Source: Gammaproteobacteria bacterium
GTDB lineage: Bacteria > Pseudomonadota > Gammaproteobacteria > Steroidobacterales > Woeseiaceae
Reading direction: 5' to 3'
Assembly (NCBI GenBank): GCA_022600955.1
Contig: JAHZJK010000010.1
Location: 174,180 to 238,179, forward strand
DNA: 64,000 nt
Part shown: positions 41,069-50,954 of the stretch, piece by piece
How the letters are laid out: every line of letters begins with the position of its first letter
How positions within the stretch are numbered: position 1 is the stretch's first letter
Notes under the pieces: model-generated
The model's input: the letters and a program-made list of their open reading frames with translations, nothing else
The model's database searches: none
What the model was told of the DNA's origin: nothing
Translations under genes and position numbers: made by a program

Positions 41069-42379
41069 TTACTCATTCGCCGCCGACGCCGTTACGGGCG
41101 CAGGCTCCAGTTGTTCGTCGTCGAGATTTTCACGCTTTAGGAAACGCCGCAAGTCTTTTTCAGCCATACGAAGTTCCAGTACCCAGCTGCCATCCTCAAG
41201 AATCTCTTCATTAAGGACTGCGCCCATCTCAAATAGTTTAGCCCGCTGGCGGCCCTGTGTGGGCTGCAAACGCATATTCCGGCTGACTGTCTTTTGCCGA
41301 AGGCGATTCGCGATGGCTTCTTTCAGCATCGAAATGCCTTCACCGGTCGCGGCCGACAGCCAAACGGCCCGACCTTCACCGTGTCGATTATTCGTCATTC
41401 GGGGTTGCCGATCCAGCTTATCAATCTTGTTGTAGACGCGGATTTGCGGAACCTGGTCGGCATCCAGCTGTTTTAGCACCGCATTAACCTGCCGCACCCG
41501 CTGCCAGCGGTTTGGGTCGCTCGCGTCGATCAAGTGCAATATGAGGTCAGCTTCGCGCGCCTCCTGCAGCGTCGACTTGAAGGCTGCGACCAGCTCGTGC
41601 GGCAGATCGCGCACGAAACCCACCGTATCCGCAATAACGACATGCCCGCCTTCGAGCAGATCAAGCCGGCGAACGGTCGGGTCAAGCGTCGCGAACAGCT
41701 GATCCTGAACGTAAACGCCAGCGTCTGTCAGCGCATTGAACAAGGTCGACTTGCCAGCATTCGTGTAGCCCACGAGTGCGACTGTTGGCGTCTCCGCACG
41801 CATGCGGTTACGGCGATTCATCGAGCGTCGGGTATCAACCGTTTTCAGTCTTTCATTGAGTTGTCGAATCCGGTCGCCGATGAGACGGCGATCCGTTTCA
41901 AGCTGTGTTTCGCCAGGACCGCGAAGGCCAATACCGCCTTTCTGACGCTCCAGGTGAGTCCAGCCTCTGACCAGACGTGTCGACAGGTGCTTCAACTGCG
42001 CGAGTTCCACCTGCAGCTTGCCCTCGAAACTGCGCGCCCGTTGCGCGAAAATATCGAGGATCAGCCCCGCTCGATCCAGAACCCGGCACTTCAGTTCACT
42101 TTCAAGATTGCGTTCCTGGCTGGGACTAAGCGACGCGCACGAAATCACGAGCTCGGCATCGTTTTGCCGAATTAGCGTCTGCAACTCCTCAACCTTGCCC
42201 TTGCCGATAAAGTATCGCGCATCCGGCCGCTTGCGCGATGTGGCGAGTTCAGCGGCCACGACGGCGCCCGCGGAGCGTGCCAGCTCAGCAAACTCTTCGC
42301 GTTCGGATTCGTCGGGTAGACCCTCGGGACTAGCGTAAACGAGTACTGCTCGTTCGCCGCTCTGCGGTCTTTCAAACAA
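41069..42379 (-). CDS. hflX: Ribosome-associated GTPase HflX
   Basis: A 436-residue OBG-type GTPase that splits stalled ribosomes. The N-terminal HflX domain (YFIGKGKVEELQ, CRVLDRAGLILDIFAQRARS) and the linker GPGETQLETDRR precede the G domain: P-loop LVGYTNAGKSTLFNAL, ADTVGFVRDLPHELVAAFKS, and NKIDKLD. The start is TTG at 42379, supported by a strong GGAGG six bases upstream. It follows hfq after 35 bases. Confidence 0.97.
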   Translation of the reverse strand: MFERPQSGERAVLVYASPEGLPDESEREEFAELARSAGAVVAAELATSRKRPDARYFIGKGKVEELQTLIRQNDAELVISCASLSPSQERNLESELKCRVLDRAGLILDIFAQRARSFEGKLQVELAQLKHLSTRLVRGWTHLERQKGGIGLRGPGETQLETDRRLIGDRIRQLNERLKTVDTRRSMNRRNRMRAETPTVALVGYTNAGKSTLFNALTDAGVYVQDQLFATLDPTVRRLDLLEGGHVVIADTVGFVRDLPHELVAAFKSTLQEAREADLILHLIDASDPNRWQRVRQVNAVLKQLDADQVPQIRVYNKIDKLDRQPRMTNNRHGEGRAVWLSAATGEGISMLKEAIANRLRQKTVSRNMRLQPTQGRQRAKLFEMGAVLNEEILEDGSWVLELRMAEKDLRRFLKRENLDDEQLEPAPVTASAANE

Positions 42380-42414
42380 TCACCACCTCCAGTCGAGATG
42401 GCGACAAAGAAAAC

Positions 42415-42663
42415 CTAGTCGTCGTCATCTCCAGATTCGTCGTCCGGCATCGGAAGACGAACATTGCGCGACGGTACAACCGTCGATATCGCATGTTTGT
42501 ATACCATCTGGTTAACACTGTTCTTTAACAACACCACGAATTGATCAAATGAATCCACCTGACCCTGCAGCTTGATGCCATTAACCAGATAAATAGAAAC
42601 CGGGACCTTCTCTTTCCTGAGGATATTCAGGAATGGATCCTGCAGTGTCTGCCCTTTAGCCAT
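42415..42663 (-). CDS. hfq: RNA chaperone Hfq
   Basis: An 82-residue Sm-like protein that pairs small RNAs with mRNAs. The Sm1 part [20 protein letters not shown], with Gln8 and Asp9 of the proximal face, and the Sm2 part [13 protein letters not shown] are intact. The tail is short and acidic (DDESGDDDD), as in E. coli but without the long middle. A good AAGGAGA precedes the ATG. Confidence 0.98.
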   Translation of the reverse strand: MAKGQTLQDPFLNILRKEKVPVSIYLVNGIKLQGQVDSFDQFVVLLKNSVNQMVYKHAISTVVPSRNVRLPMPDDESGDDDD

Positions 42664-42737
42664 ATTGGGTCTCCTTATTCTTCGTATTTTTATGAAGCCG
42701 CGTTCCGGTGGCGCCGGTTGCCCAGTGCGGATTCAGC

Positions 42738-43670
42738 CTAAGCGTTGAGAAATTCTACCAGATAAGACGAAATAGTGCCGATGGCCTCGGCTTCAAGGGC
42801 ATCGACGAAAAATACGTCGTTTTCCGAGCGCAGCCACGTCAATTGGCGCTTTGCCAGCTGCCGGGTGGCAAACAGCGTCTTGTCATGCGCCTGCTGCAGA
42901 TCGTCTTCACCTTCGATATAGCGCCAAAACTGACGGTAACCAACTGAACGCATCGCAGGGCTATCGGCGCTCAGACCAGGCCGCAGCTTCAGGTGTCGCA
43001 TTTCATCTTCAAAACCGGCATCCAGCATGTTTTGCAGACGCAGCGCGATACGTTCGTGCAGCAGACTTCGCGGCTCTATCCGCAGTCCAATTTTTGCGTA
43101 TTCAATATCGTCACCGCCGTGTATGTCTTGCCGGTGCCAGTCACTAAGTGACTTGCCACTTAATCTGAATACCTCAATGGCTCGCTGAATTCGCTGGCTG
43201 TCGTTTGGGTTCAAGCGGGTCGCCGACTCCGGATCAATTTCCGCGAGTTGCCGGTGCAGCGCCGGCCAGCCTTGCTCAGCGGCTTCTGCGTCGATCTGTC
43301 GTCGCACTTCGGTATCCGCTGCCGGCAGCTCAGCCATACCCTGTGTTAATGCGCGAAAGTACATCATGGTTCCACCGGCCAGCAACGGTGTGCGCCCTGC
43401 GTCAAAGCTTTGTTGCATGGCGGCTTTTGCATCGCGCACGAATTCGCCCGCTGAGTAGCTTTCCTCCGGGTCGCGTATATCGACTAACTGATGTGGTACG
43501 CGTTGCAAAGTCTTCTGGTCGGGCTTCGCAGTGCCAATATCCATGCCGCGGTACACGAGCGCCGAATCAACACTGATAATGTCGCAGGGAAAACGCTTGC
43601 TGAGACTGATCGCGATCTCGGTCTTGCCCGAAGCAGTCGGGCCCATCAGAAGTATCGCTTTGTTTTTCAA
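42738..43670 (-). CDS. miaA: tRNA dimethylallyltransferase
   Basis: A 310-residue enzyme that isopentenylates A37 of tRNAs reading UNN codons. Motifs: P-loop LLMGPTASGKTEIAI, SVDSALVYRGMDIGTAKP, HQLVDIRDPEESYSAGEF and AGGTMMYFRALTQGM. The start is TTG at 43670, 10 bases after the mutL stop; no ATG lies nearby in frame. It precedes hfq by 74 bases. Confidence 0.97.
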   Translation of the reverse strand: MKNKAILLMGPTASGKTEIAISLSKRFPCDIISVDSALVYRGMDIGTAKPDQKTLQRVPHQLVDIRDPEESYSAGEFVRDAKAAMQQSFDAGRTPLLAGGTMMYFRALTQGMAELPAADTEVRRQIDAEAAEQGWPALHRQLAEIDPESATRLNPNDSQRIQRAIEVFRLSGKSLSDWHRQDIHGGDDIEYAKIGLRIEPRSLLHERIALRLQNMLDAGFEDEMRHLKLRPGLSADSPAMRSVGYRQFWRYIEGEDDLQQAHDKTLFATRQLAKRQLTWLRSENDVFFVDALEAEAIGTISSYLVEFLNA

Positions 43671-43679
43671 TGGCTGGGT

Positions 43680-45434
43680 CTAGCGGCCGCGCAAGAACAG
43701 GCGATCAAGTTCGGACATAGTCACAGTCGTCCAGGTCGGTCGACCGTGGTTGCACTGATCTGCGCGTTCTGTGCGCTCCATGTCCCGTAGCAGCGCGTTC
43801 ATCTCGTCAATCGTCAACAAACGATTCGCGCGCACCGAGTGGTGACAAGCCATTGTCGACAGATAGTCGTTGCCAGCATCAGCGATACGATTGCTCTGCC
43901 CCGCCTCGGCAAGGTCAGAAAGTACGTCTCGCAGCAAGGATTCGACATCAGAATCGCGCAGCAGTGCCGGTACCTCTCGTACCGTAACGCTGCCTGGACC
44001 TGAACGATCCACAACCAGGCCGAGTGCCGCCAGTGTCGCGCCGGACTCCTCTATCAGATTGGCCTCGCTCTCTGCGACCGAAATCGATTCCGGAACCAGT
44101 AATGGCTGGCGTACGAGATTGCGGTCATCGTAGCCCTGCTTCAATTTTTCATAGGTAATACGCTCATGCGCCGCGTGCATATCAACGATAACAAGGCCAT
44201 CTTTGTTTTCGGCAAGGATATAGACGCCGGCAAGCTGTGCGACGGCGAATCCCAGGGGCGGCACTTCTGTCGCGTGCTCCGGTACGTCGGCCAGCGCCGG
44301 AGCAGTCGCCATTGAGCGGTACGTTGCGAGCGTGTCGCGGACGCCCGACGCCGATGGTCGCGACGCAAGTGGCATGGAACCCTGGTGAAACACTGACTCA
44401 CGCGTCATTGGTACCGGTGTAATATCGTGGCCACCAGGTCGAGTGTCTTGCAGTGCAACGTCCACGGTTTGTGACACTACGCCGTGTACCCGCCGGCCAT
44501 CTCTGAAGCGCACCTCGTGCTTGGCCGGATGTGCGTTCGCATCGACACCCGCTGGATCCATCGTCAGGTTAAGGACGTAGGCAGGGTATCGGCCGTGAAA
44601 CAGGACATCCCGGTAAGCGTGTCGAACAGCATGCGCGAGCGTCTTGTCGGAAACGCTGCGGCCATTGACGAACCAGTACTGCATGTCTGGCTGGCTGCGG
44701 TTAAACGTCGGCAAGCCTATCCAGCCCGACAGTGCGATACCTTCGACTTCACGTTCCAGGTAGACGCATTGTTCAGCAAAAGCTTCGCCACAAATCTTGC
44801 CGATTCGTTGCCGCTGCGCCGCTTCGTTTTTTGCCGCCGGGGTGTGCAAGACAGTGCGTTGATTGTGCGTCAGCGTGAATGCGATCTCCGGACGCGACAA
44901 AGCGAGGCGACGTACCCATTTTTCTATGTGCCCGAATTCTGTGCGCTCTGTGCGCAGGAACCGGCGTCGGGCCGGCGTGTTGTAAAACAGGTCGTGGACT
45001 TCGACAGTCGTACCCTGAGGATGTGCGGCGGGCTTGGGGGCGCTGACCTGGCCGCCATCAGCTTCAATCTGCCACGCACTATCACCGTCGACGACGCGCG
45101 AGCAAAGACTCAGCCTGGCCACAGACGCGATACTCGGAAGTGCCTCGCCACGAAACCCCAGCGATGCGACTGCCTCAAGATCATCAAGGCTCGAAATCTT
45201 GCTGGTTGCATGCCGATTCAATGCCAGAGCGATTTCCTGCTTGTCGATGCCCTTGCCATCGTCGCGGATGCGAATGAGCTTTTGCCCGCCGGCAACGACA
45301 TCGATCTGGATTGTCTGCGCACCGGCATCAAGACTGTTTTCAACAAGTTCCTTAATCACGGATGCCGGGCGCTCGACAACCTCGCCGGCCGCGATCTGAT
45401 TGATCAGGTGATCAGGGAGTTGTTGTATAGGCAT
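43680..45434 (-). CDS. mutL: DNA mismatch repair protein MutL, endonuclease-type
   Basis: A 584-residue MutL starting MPIQQLPDHLINQIAAGEVV; the frame extends ten codons upstream without conserved sequence. The N-terminal GHKL ATPase is complete (ELVENSLDAGAQ, RDDGKGI, TSKISSLDDLEAV, GFRGEALPSIASV). The C-terminal domain has VDMHAAHERITYE near residue 420, fitting DQHA(X)2E(X)4E with Met for Gln, and near the end MACHHSVRA and CNHGRP, the other zinc-site motifs of nicking MutL. E. coli MutL lacks these. It is between the amidase gene and miaA. Confidence 0.96.
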   Translation of the reverse strand: MPIQQLPDHLINQIAAGEVVERPASVIKELVENSLDAGAQTIQIDVVAGGQKLIRIRDDGKGIDKQEIALALNRHATSKISSLDDLEAVASLGFRGEALPSIASVARLSLCSRVVDGDSAWQIEADGGQVSAPKPAAHPQGTTVEVHDLFYNTPARRRFLRTERTEFGHIEKWVRRLALSRPEIAFTLTHNQRTVLHTPAAKNEAAQRQRIGKICGEAFAEQCVYLEREVEGIALSGWIGLPTFNRSQPDMQYWFVNGRSVSDKTLAHAVRHAYRDVLFHGRYPAYVLNLTMDPAGVDANAHPAKHEVRFRDGRRVHGVVSQTVDVALQDTRPGGHDITPVPMTRESVFHQGSMPLASRPSASGVRDTLATYRSMATAPALADVPEHATEVPPLGFAVAQLAGVYILAENKDGLVIVDMHAAHERITYEKLKQGYDDRNLVRQPLLVPESISVAESEANLIEESGATLAALGLVVDRSGPGSVTVREVPALLRDSDVESLLRDVLSDLAEAGQSNRIADAGNDYLSTMACHHSVRANRLLTIDEMNALLRDMERTERADQCNHGRPTWTTVTMSELDRLFLRGR

Positions 45435-45493
45435 GCGGATCGACTGGCGGAGACAATCCGCCATTTTTTCAAATCCGGCTGCAAATGTCTCGT

Positions 45494-46813
45494 TTAGCCG
45501 CCGCTAAAAATCGGGATATTGAGTGTCTGACCGACGCGAATGTTGTTAGTGGCCAGTTTGTTCGCGCGCCGAATCGCGGCTGGACTGACGTTGTATCGCT
45601 CAGCAATCTCGGAAATTGTGTCGCCGCGCGCAATGACATGCCGAACCTGTTTGGTCGGTTCACGGTTCAGATTCATTGCAATCTGGGATCCGGCAGGAGG
45701 ACTGGTATAGAAATAGTCTCGAACGCCGGCCAGAATGGCTGCCGCCAGCCGACCCTGATGGCCACGGTCACGCAGTTTCTTTTCATCCGCAGCGTTGGAC
45801 ATGAAACCCGTCTCGACGAGGATCGACGGCATCTCTGCCGATGTCAGTACGGCCAGGCTTTTTTCCTTGACCTTTTTGCTGTGCATCTTGGTAACACGGC
45901 TCATTTCCCGGCTGACGCGGCTGCCGACGTCATTGCTGGCGCTCATGGCTGCACTCTGCGACAGGTCAAACAAGACAGACGCCAGCACAGGATCCTTGTC
46001 ATGCAGGGAAACGTCGCCCACCTTGACGGGCCCCTTTCCACGCATCGACAGCGTTTCGCGCGCTTCCTTGCTGGCGCGCTCGAGGTTCAGTGCATACACC
46101 GACGCACCGCTCGGGCGCGAATCTCGATTGGCGTCGGCGTGAACGGATATGAACAGGTCGGCTGCGTGCTTGCGCGCATAGGCGATACGCGCCATATGAT
46201 CGACGAAGACATCATTGTCCCTGATCATTACCGCTCGCATTCCCGGCTCCGCATCGATCAGGCGTGCCAGCTGCTTGCTGATCGACAACACGATGTCTTT
46301 TTCCTTCGCGCGACGCCCCGACGAACCCGGATCATGCCCGCCGTGCCCGGCATCAATAGCGACGACTATGTCACGCCCCTGCGTATAGGCCTCGGAAGCA
46401 CGCTTAACCGTAGTGAGACTGCCGCTACTGTGAAGGTCGATGACAAGACGATCGCCGTATTGGCCATTTGGCCCTGCAGCAAACGTCCGTGAGCGAACCG
46501 CCTGAGTCAGATCCAGCACAACCCGCAACTGGCCGTCGGCACGTACGGCACTGCGAATTGAGCGCACGGTACCGACACCCTGCGGCATTTTCTTGAATGA
46601 TGCGGCAAGCCGGCTGTCATTAAGATCGATAACGATGCGGTCCGGACCTCGCAGCGTGAAGATTTTGTGTGGCGCCGATTTGCTGAGATCGAGCACGACG
46701 CGGGTCTTACCGCTGTCAGACCAGATGCGGACATTCTCAACAGTCGATCCTGCGAAGGACGCATTGCTGAGCAGTACGCTCACGGCGATCAGGACAAGGC
46801 GAATGTTTGGCAT
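45494..46813 (-). CDS. N-acetylmuramoyl-L-alanine amidase (AmiB/AmiC type) with AMIN and LysM domains
   Basis: A 439-residue exported cell-wall hydrolase. Signal peptide MPNIRLVLIAVSVLLSNASFA; AMIN domain about 25-125 (VENVRIWSDSGKTRVVLDLS); Amidase_3 domain about 150-370 with zinc ligands in IDAGHGGHDPGSSG, LFISVHADAN and the catalytic Glu of ILVETGFMSN; C-terminal LysM about 388-432 (HVIARGDTISEIAERYNVS). It splits daughter-cell peptidoglycan at division. The ATG at 46813 is chosen since the signal peptide starts there. The order tsaE-amidase-mutL matches E. coli amiB. Confidence 0.95.
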   Translation of the reverse strand: MPNIRLVLIAVSVLLSNASFAGSTVENVRIWSDSGKTRVVLDLSKSAPHKIFTLRGPDRIVIDLNDSRLAASFKKMPQGVGTVRSIRSAVRADGQLRVVLDLTQAVRSRTFAAGPNGQYGDRLVIDLHSSGSLTTVKRASEAYTQGRDIVVAIDAGHGGHDPGSSGRRAKEKDIVLSISKQLARLIDAEPGMRAVMIRDNDVFVDHMARIAYARKHAADLFISVHADANRDSRPSGASVYALNLERASKEARETLSMRGKGPVKVGDVSLHDKDPVLASVLFDLSQSAAMSASNDVGSRVSREMSRVTKMHSKKVKEKSLAVLTSAEMPSILVETGFMSNAADEKKLRDRGHQGRLAAAILAGVRDYFYTSPPAGSQIAMNLNREPTKQVRHVIARGDTISEIAERYNVSPAAIRRANKLATNNIRVGQTLNIPIFSGG

Positions 46814-46851
46814 CAGGACTCGGTCGACGATTTCTTGGATTATGTCCTGTG

Positions 46852-46879
46852 AGTATACAAATTTTGATGGAAAAACCAA
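46852..46879 (-). promoter_or_regulatory. Probable promoter of the amidase-mutL segment
   Basis: Minus strand: TTGGTT (46879-46874), 16-base spacer, TATACT (46857-46852, five of six). It lies in an AT-rich gap of about 100 bases after tsaE and about 40 bases upstream of the amidase ATG. Confidence 0.45.
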
Positions 46880-46917
46880 GAGTTTTCGCTTCAAAATTAT
46901 GTAGATAGAGGGCTTAT

Positions 46918-47388
46918 TTAATCTTCTGAATTAGCGCTATACAGTACCCCTGCCAGACTTTTGCCGCGCTCACTCAGGCCAGTCAGCACAGCATTGCGGC
47001 CGCTACCCTCGTAGCTAAGCTCCAGCGACAGATCAGCTTCTTCATGCAAGCCTGGCGCGCGACTTGGCCATTCGACCACGCGAAATCCGTCATCGAGCTC
47101 ATTCCAACCCAGGTAGCGCAACTCGTCTTCACTAGAAACTCGATATAAATCAACGTGATATATTTTCCCTCGCGCAAGCTCGTAAGGCTCCACAAGGGTA
47201 TATGTCGGGCTCGGCACCGCGCCCTGATGTCCCGCCGCCCTGATTATCGCCCGAGCAAACGTCGATTTGCCTGCCCCGAGTTCGCCGCTCAGCAACAGCG
47301 TCCAGCCCCCAAACTCCTGCGGAAGTCCGGCAAGTAACTGTTTTGCAAGCATTTCAGTATCCGCTTCGCCTGCCAGGTACCTGTTCAT
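46918..47388 (-). CDS. tsaE: tRNA threonylcarbamoyladenosine biosynthesis ATPase TsaE
   Basis: A 156-residue P-loop ATPase needed with TsaB, TsaC and TsaD for t6A37 on ANN-decoding tRNAs. Walker A is LLSGELGAGKSTFARAI; PSPTYTLVEPYE and HVDLYRVSSEDELRYLGWNE are diagnostic. Its start overlaps the nnr stop by four bases, the usual nnr-tsaE coupling. Confidence 0.96.
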   Translation of the reverse strand: MNRYLAGEADTEMLAKQLLAGLPQEFGGWTLLLSGELGAGKSTFARAIIRAAGHQGAVPSPTYTLVEPYELARGKIYHVDLYRVSSEDELRYLGWNELDDGFRVVEWPSRAPGLHEEADLSLELSYEGSGRNAVLTGLSERGKSLAGVLYSANSED

Positions 47389-48863
47389 GGATTCACTTCC
47401 TGGCGCAATGCGCGCACGACATCACTTGCGATCAGGCCGCGTTCTCCGTCACTGGCCGCTCTGTCGCCCGAGCGAGCGTGGATTTCCGTGCCGACGATCG
47501 CCGCCAGATGCAAACTCAGCCCCTGTGCCGCGAGCCCCGCTATGACACCCGTCAGCACATCGCCCATGCCTGCGGTCGCCATTCCGGGGTTGCCCGAACA
47601 TGAAATAAACGGCACGCCATCTTCGCCAGAAACAAGTGTACCGGCACCCTTGAGAACGATTATCGCGTCCCAGCGCCGCTGCAATGCGACCAGCGCAGCG
47701 ACTCTGTCAGCCTGTACCCTGGCGGCCGTTTGATTCAGCAACGTGGCTGCCTCCCCCGGATGCGGGGTCAAAACTCTGTTGCCAGCTGTATTCCTCCCCG
47801 GCGCCAACAGGTTCAGAGCGTCTGCATCCCATACTGCGGGATGCCGGTCGGTGATCAATACATCGAAAAGCTCTCTGGCCCATTCTGATTGCCCGAGCCC
47901 CGGGCCGAATGCAACAACATCGGCCCTAGCGAGCAGCGGCGCCAGGTCTTCCGCCCCGCCCACGCCCTGCACCATAAGCTCGGGCCGACTGGAGTTGAGG
48001 TACGCCGCGTGGTCCGGATGCGTTGCAACGCTGACGCGCCCAGCGCCGCTACGCAGCGCCGCTTCGCCGCAGAGTCGCGCTGCGCCCGGCATCCCGGGCC
48101 CGCCGCCGACCACCAGAACATGCCCGAAATCACCCTTGTTAGCGTCGCGCGCGCGCCGCGGCAGCGCAATGGTTTGAGAATCGATTCGCCTGAATTTCGG
48201 CTCGACCGCCGAAACCCAGCCCTGATCAATTCCCAGGTCAGAATACGTCAGATGGCCGCAGTGGTCCGGGCCATCACCGAGAAACAACCCGGCTTTCAGG
48301 CCGACAAACGTCGTTGTCAGATCCGCCTCAACGGCGATTCCCTGTACGACGCCACTGTCGCCATGAATTCCAGTAGGGATATCCATCGAATGAACCGCGG
48401 CAGGGTGTGCATTTATCGCAGCGACAGCTTCTCCGAATTCCCCATCTACGTCCCGCCGCAGACCACTGCCCAGTATTGCGTCGACCATGAGGTCGGCATC
48501 TGGGTCAAGAAAGCCCTCCCAGCGCAAGACGACGCCACCGCAGGCCTCGAAGTCACCCCTGGCGGTTGCCGCATCGCCCTTAAGCGTTGCCGGATCGACC
48601 AGTGACAGAACCGACGCGGCGAGTCCCTGCTGCGCCGCGAGGCGGGCCACGACGTAACCATCTCCCGCATTGTTGCCCGCGCCACAAACGATCTGCCAGT
48701 GCGTCGACGCCGGGAATTCTTGCCGCGCAAATTCCAAGGCTGCCTCGGCCGCTCGCGTCATCAGATCGTATCCGGACGTCGCATGATCCTCGATCGCAAT
48801 GCGGTCCATTTCTCTGACCGAGGCGACTGAATAAATCTTTGTGGGTAACGTAGGCATCGCCAC
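47385..48863 (-). CDS. nnr: Bifunctional NAD(P)H-hydrate epimerase / ADP-dependent dehydratase
   Basis: A 492-residue repair enzyme for damaged NAD(P)HX. The N-terminal YjeF_N epimerase domain (VREMDRIAIEDHATSGYDLM, CGAGNNAGDGYVVARL) covers about 1-215. The C-terminal ribokinase-like dehydratase domain (GHVLVVGGGPGMPGAARL, LTPHPGEAATLL, CSGNPGMATAGMGDVLTG) covers about 230-490. The start is either GTG 48863 or the ATG two codons later. The divergent queG start is only about 20 bases away. Confidence 0.95.
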   Translation of the reverse strand: MAMPTLPTKIYSVASVREMDRIAIEDHATSGYDLMTRAAEAALEFARQEFPASTHWQIVCGAGNNAGDGYVVARLAAQQGLAASVLSLVDPATLKGDAATARGDFEACGGVVLRWEGFLDPDADLMVDAILGSGLRRDVDGEFGEAVAAINAHPAAVHSMDIPTGIHGDSGVVQGIAVEADLTTTFVGLKAGLFLGDGPDHCGHLTYSDLGIDQGWVSAVEPKFRRIDSQTIALPRRARDANKGDFGHVLVVGGGPGMPGAARLCGEAALRSGAGRVSVATHPDHAAYLNSSRPELMVQGVGGAEDLAPLLARADVVAFGPGLGQSEWARELFDVLITDRHPAVWDADALNLLAPGRNTAGNRVLTPHPGEAATLLNQTAARVQADRVAALVALQRRWDAIIVLKGAGTLVSGEDGVPFISCSGNPGMATAGMGDVLTGVIAGLAAQGLSLHLAAIVGTEIHARSGDRAASDGERGLIASDVVRALRQEVNP

Positions 48864-48882
48864 GATTATACTGTGACGAGCA

Positions 48883-49989
48883 ATGGAACGAACACCGATG
48901 AAAACCGAAGACGACTACGCTGTGACCGACATGCTCGCCCTGAAGAGCGAGCTACAGTCATGGTGCAGGGAATTGGGGTTTCAGAAAGTCGGTATAACCG
49001 ACATTGACCTCTCGATCGCGGAACAGCGCCTGAGCGACTGGCTGACAGCAAAGTTTCACGGCTCGATGGACTACATGCAGCGTCATGGCAGCAAGCGCAG
49101 TCGCCCGGATGAACTGGTGCCCGGAACCATTCGTATCATCTCGGTACGAATGAATTATCTGCCCGAGGCACAGGAACAGGCAATAGAACGGCTCGACGAC
49201 GGCAAGTCAGCCTATATCTCACGCTACGCGCTGGGTCGTGACTATCACAAAGTTTTAAAGGGACGCTTGCGAGCCCTGGCGCGACGTATTGAAAAACGAA
49301 TCGGTGACTTCGGCTATCGCGTATTCGTTGACAGCGCGCCTGTACTGGAAAAAGCCATTGCCGAAAAAGCCGGACTGGGCTGGGTCGGAAAACACACCAA
49401 TGTAATCGATCGCACTACCGGCTCGTGGTTTTTCGTTGGCGAACTTTATACCGATATTCCGCTGCCGACAGACAAAGCCGAAGTATCACATTGCGGAAGC
49501 TGTCGGGCGTGCATTGACGTCTGCCCCACCGAAGCAATTGTCGCGCCCTACTCACTCGATGCGCGCCGCTGCATCTCGTACCTGACAATCGAAAACAAAG
49601 GCGCAATTCCGGTCGAGTTTCGCAAGGCGATTGGCAATCGAATTTACGGTTGTGATGATTGTCAGCTGTTTTGTCCATGGAACAAATTCGCCAAACCGAC
49701 TGCCGAAGACGACTTTGCGCCGCGTCACAATCTCGGTACCGCGAAAATGGTCGACCTGTTCAGCTGGGACGAAGCTACCTGGCTAACCAGGACTGAAGGT
49801 AGCGCGATTCGTCGTATCGGCTACGAGCGCTGGTTACGCAACATCGCTGTGGCTCTGGGCAACGCGAAATCCAGTCCGGATGTAATTGCTGTACTGGAGT
49901 CACGCAGCAAGCATGACTCTGATATGGTTCGCGAACACGTCGAGTGGGCAATACAACAACATCGAACAATGGAGACGACGGATGTTTGA
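48883..49989 (+). CDS. queG: Epoxyqueuosine reductase QueG
   Basis: A 368-residue cobalamin- and iron-sulphur-dependent enzyme for the last step of queuosine synthesis in tRNA. Two ferredoxin-like clusters are seen: [17 protein letters not shown] near residue 205 and [11 protein letters not shown] near residue 264. The family stretches [27 protein letters not shown] and [12 protein letters not shown] are intact. In-frame ATGs at 48898 and 48931 are alternative starts. It overlaps the ppk2 gene by 8 bases. Confidence 0.94.
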   Translation: MERTPMKTEDDYAVTDMLALKSELQSWCRELGFQKVGITDIDLSIAEQRLSDWLTAKFHGSMDYMQRHGSKRSRPDELVPGTIRIISVRMNYLPEAQEQAIERLDDGKSAYISRYALGRDYHKVLKGRLRALARRIEKRIGDFGYRVFVDSAPVLEKAIAEKAGLGWVGKHTNVIDRTTGSWFFVGELYTDIPLPTDKAEVSHCGSCRACIDVCPTEAIVAPYSLDARRCISYLTIENKGAIPVEFRKAIGNRIYGCDDCQLFCPWNKFAKPTAEDDFAPRHNLGTAKMVDLFSWDEATWLTRTEGSAIRRIGYERWLRNIAVALGNAKSSPDVIAVLESRSKHDSDMVREHVEWAIQQHRTMETTDV

Positions 49990-50851
49990 AGCACCTGAAT
50001 CGCAGTACCTGGTTCCTTATGACGGCAGCTTTAAAGTCAACGATGCCAGCACCAAGCCGCAAACAGACGGCCACAACCACAAAGGCAAGCATCGTCGTGA
50101 TGCGACCGAGAATCTGAACAAACTTCAGCGCGTACTTGCCGCGGGTGATCGCCACTCATTGTTGCTCGTATTCCAGGCAATGGATGCCGCGGGCAAAGAC
50201 AGTACGATTCGGTCGGTGATGCAGGGAGTGGACCCGTCTGGCTGCCAGGTGTTTACGTTTAAGAAACCATCAAGCCTCGAACTCGATCACGACTTCCTCT
50301 GGCGCAGTACCTGCCGTCTTCCCGAACGCGGGCGCATCGGTATTTTCAATCGCAGTCAGTACGAAGAAGTGCTGGTGGTGCGAGTGCACCCCAAGATTCT
50401 CACCTACCAGCGCCTGCCAGGCGAACTCAATCTTGAAACCATCTGGGACGAAAGACTGACGTCTATCCGTCAGCAAGAAGAGCATCTTGCACGCAATGGC
50501 ACGGTCATTCTCAAGTTCTGGCTCAACGTCTCGAAAGACGAACAAAAAAAGCGCTTCTTGTCACGTCTGGATGAACCCGCAAAGAACTGGAAGTTCGAAC
50601 CTGGCGATATCGTAGAACGTCGCTCTTGGGACGACTACATGAATGCCTACGAAAGCGCACTGAATGCCACCTCGCGACCCTGGGCGCCCTGGTATGCGAT
50701 TCCGGCCGACGACAAGCCGTATATGCGAGCTCGAGTAGCCGAAATAATCATCGGTTCGCTGCAGAGCATCGGTTTACGCTATCCCGAAGCAACGCCCGAA
50801 GACCGGGCCATGTTCGCTGAAAGCCGTGCGGAGCTTACCTCTGACGAGTGA
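49982..50851 (+). CDS. ppk2: Polyphosphate kinase 2 family protein (polyphosphate-nucleotide phosphotransferase)
   Basis: A 289-residue PPK2 enzyme that phosphorylates nucleotides with polyphosphate. Walker A is [19 protein letters not shown] and Walker B/lid region [21 protein letters not shown]; the lid motif [12 protein letters not shown] and the C-terminal [13 protein letters not shown] also fit. It belongs to the shorter one-domain type, possibly able to use AMP; specificity is not certain. The start at 49982 ([15 protein letters not shown]) lies inside the end of queG with GGAGACG upstream; a longer frame to 49886 is only queG shadow. Confidence 0.92.
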   Translation: MFEAPESQYLVPYDGSFKVNDASTKPQTDGHNHKGKHRRDATENLNKLQRVLAAGDRHSLLLVFQAMDAAGKDSTIRSVMQGVDPSGCQVFTFKKPSSLELDHDFLWRSTCRLPERGRIGIFNRSQYEEVLVVRVHPKILTYQRLPGELNLETIWDERLTSIRQQEEHLARNGTVILKFWLNVSKDEQKKRFLSRLDEPAKNWKFEPGDIVERRSWDDYMNAYESALNATSRPWAPWYAIPADDKPYMRARVAEIIIGSLQSIGLRYPEATPEDRAMFAESRAELTSDE

Positions 50852-50954
50852 CGCACGTCACGTTTTACGCCGTTTCCAGCAAATCTGTGGTCTGGTCGAT
50901 ATTTCCGCGGGCCGAAAGCCGTAACAATCTCCGGGATACTAAACCGGAGCCATT

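Noticed and set aside
44484..45497. Plus-strand open frame of 337 codons
   Set aside because: It lies antisense to mutL, whose conserved motifs fill the region; the translated product shows no family resemblance and is a shadow of MutL codon usage.
45485..46492. Plus-strand open frame of 335 codons
   Set aside because: It is antisense to the amidase gene, which has intact signal peptide, AMIN, catalytic and LysM domains.
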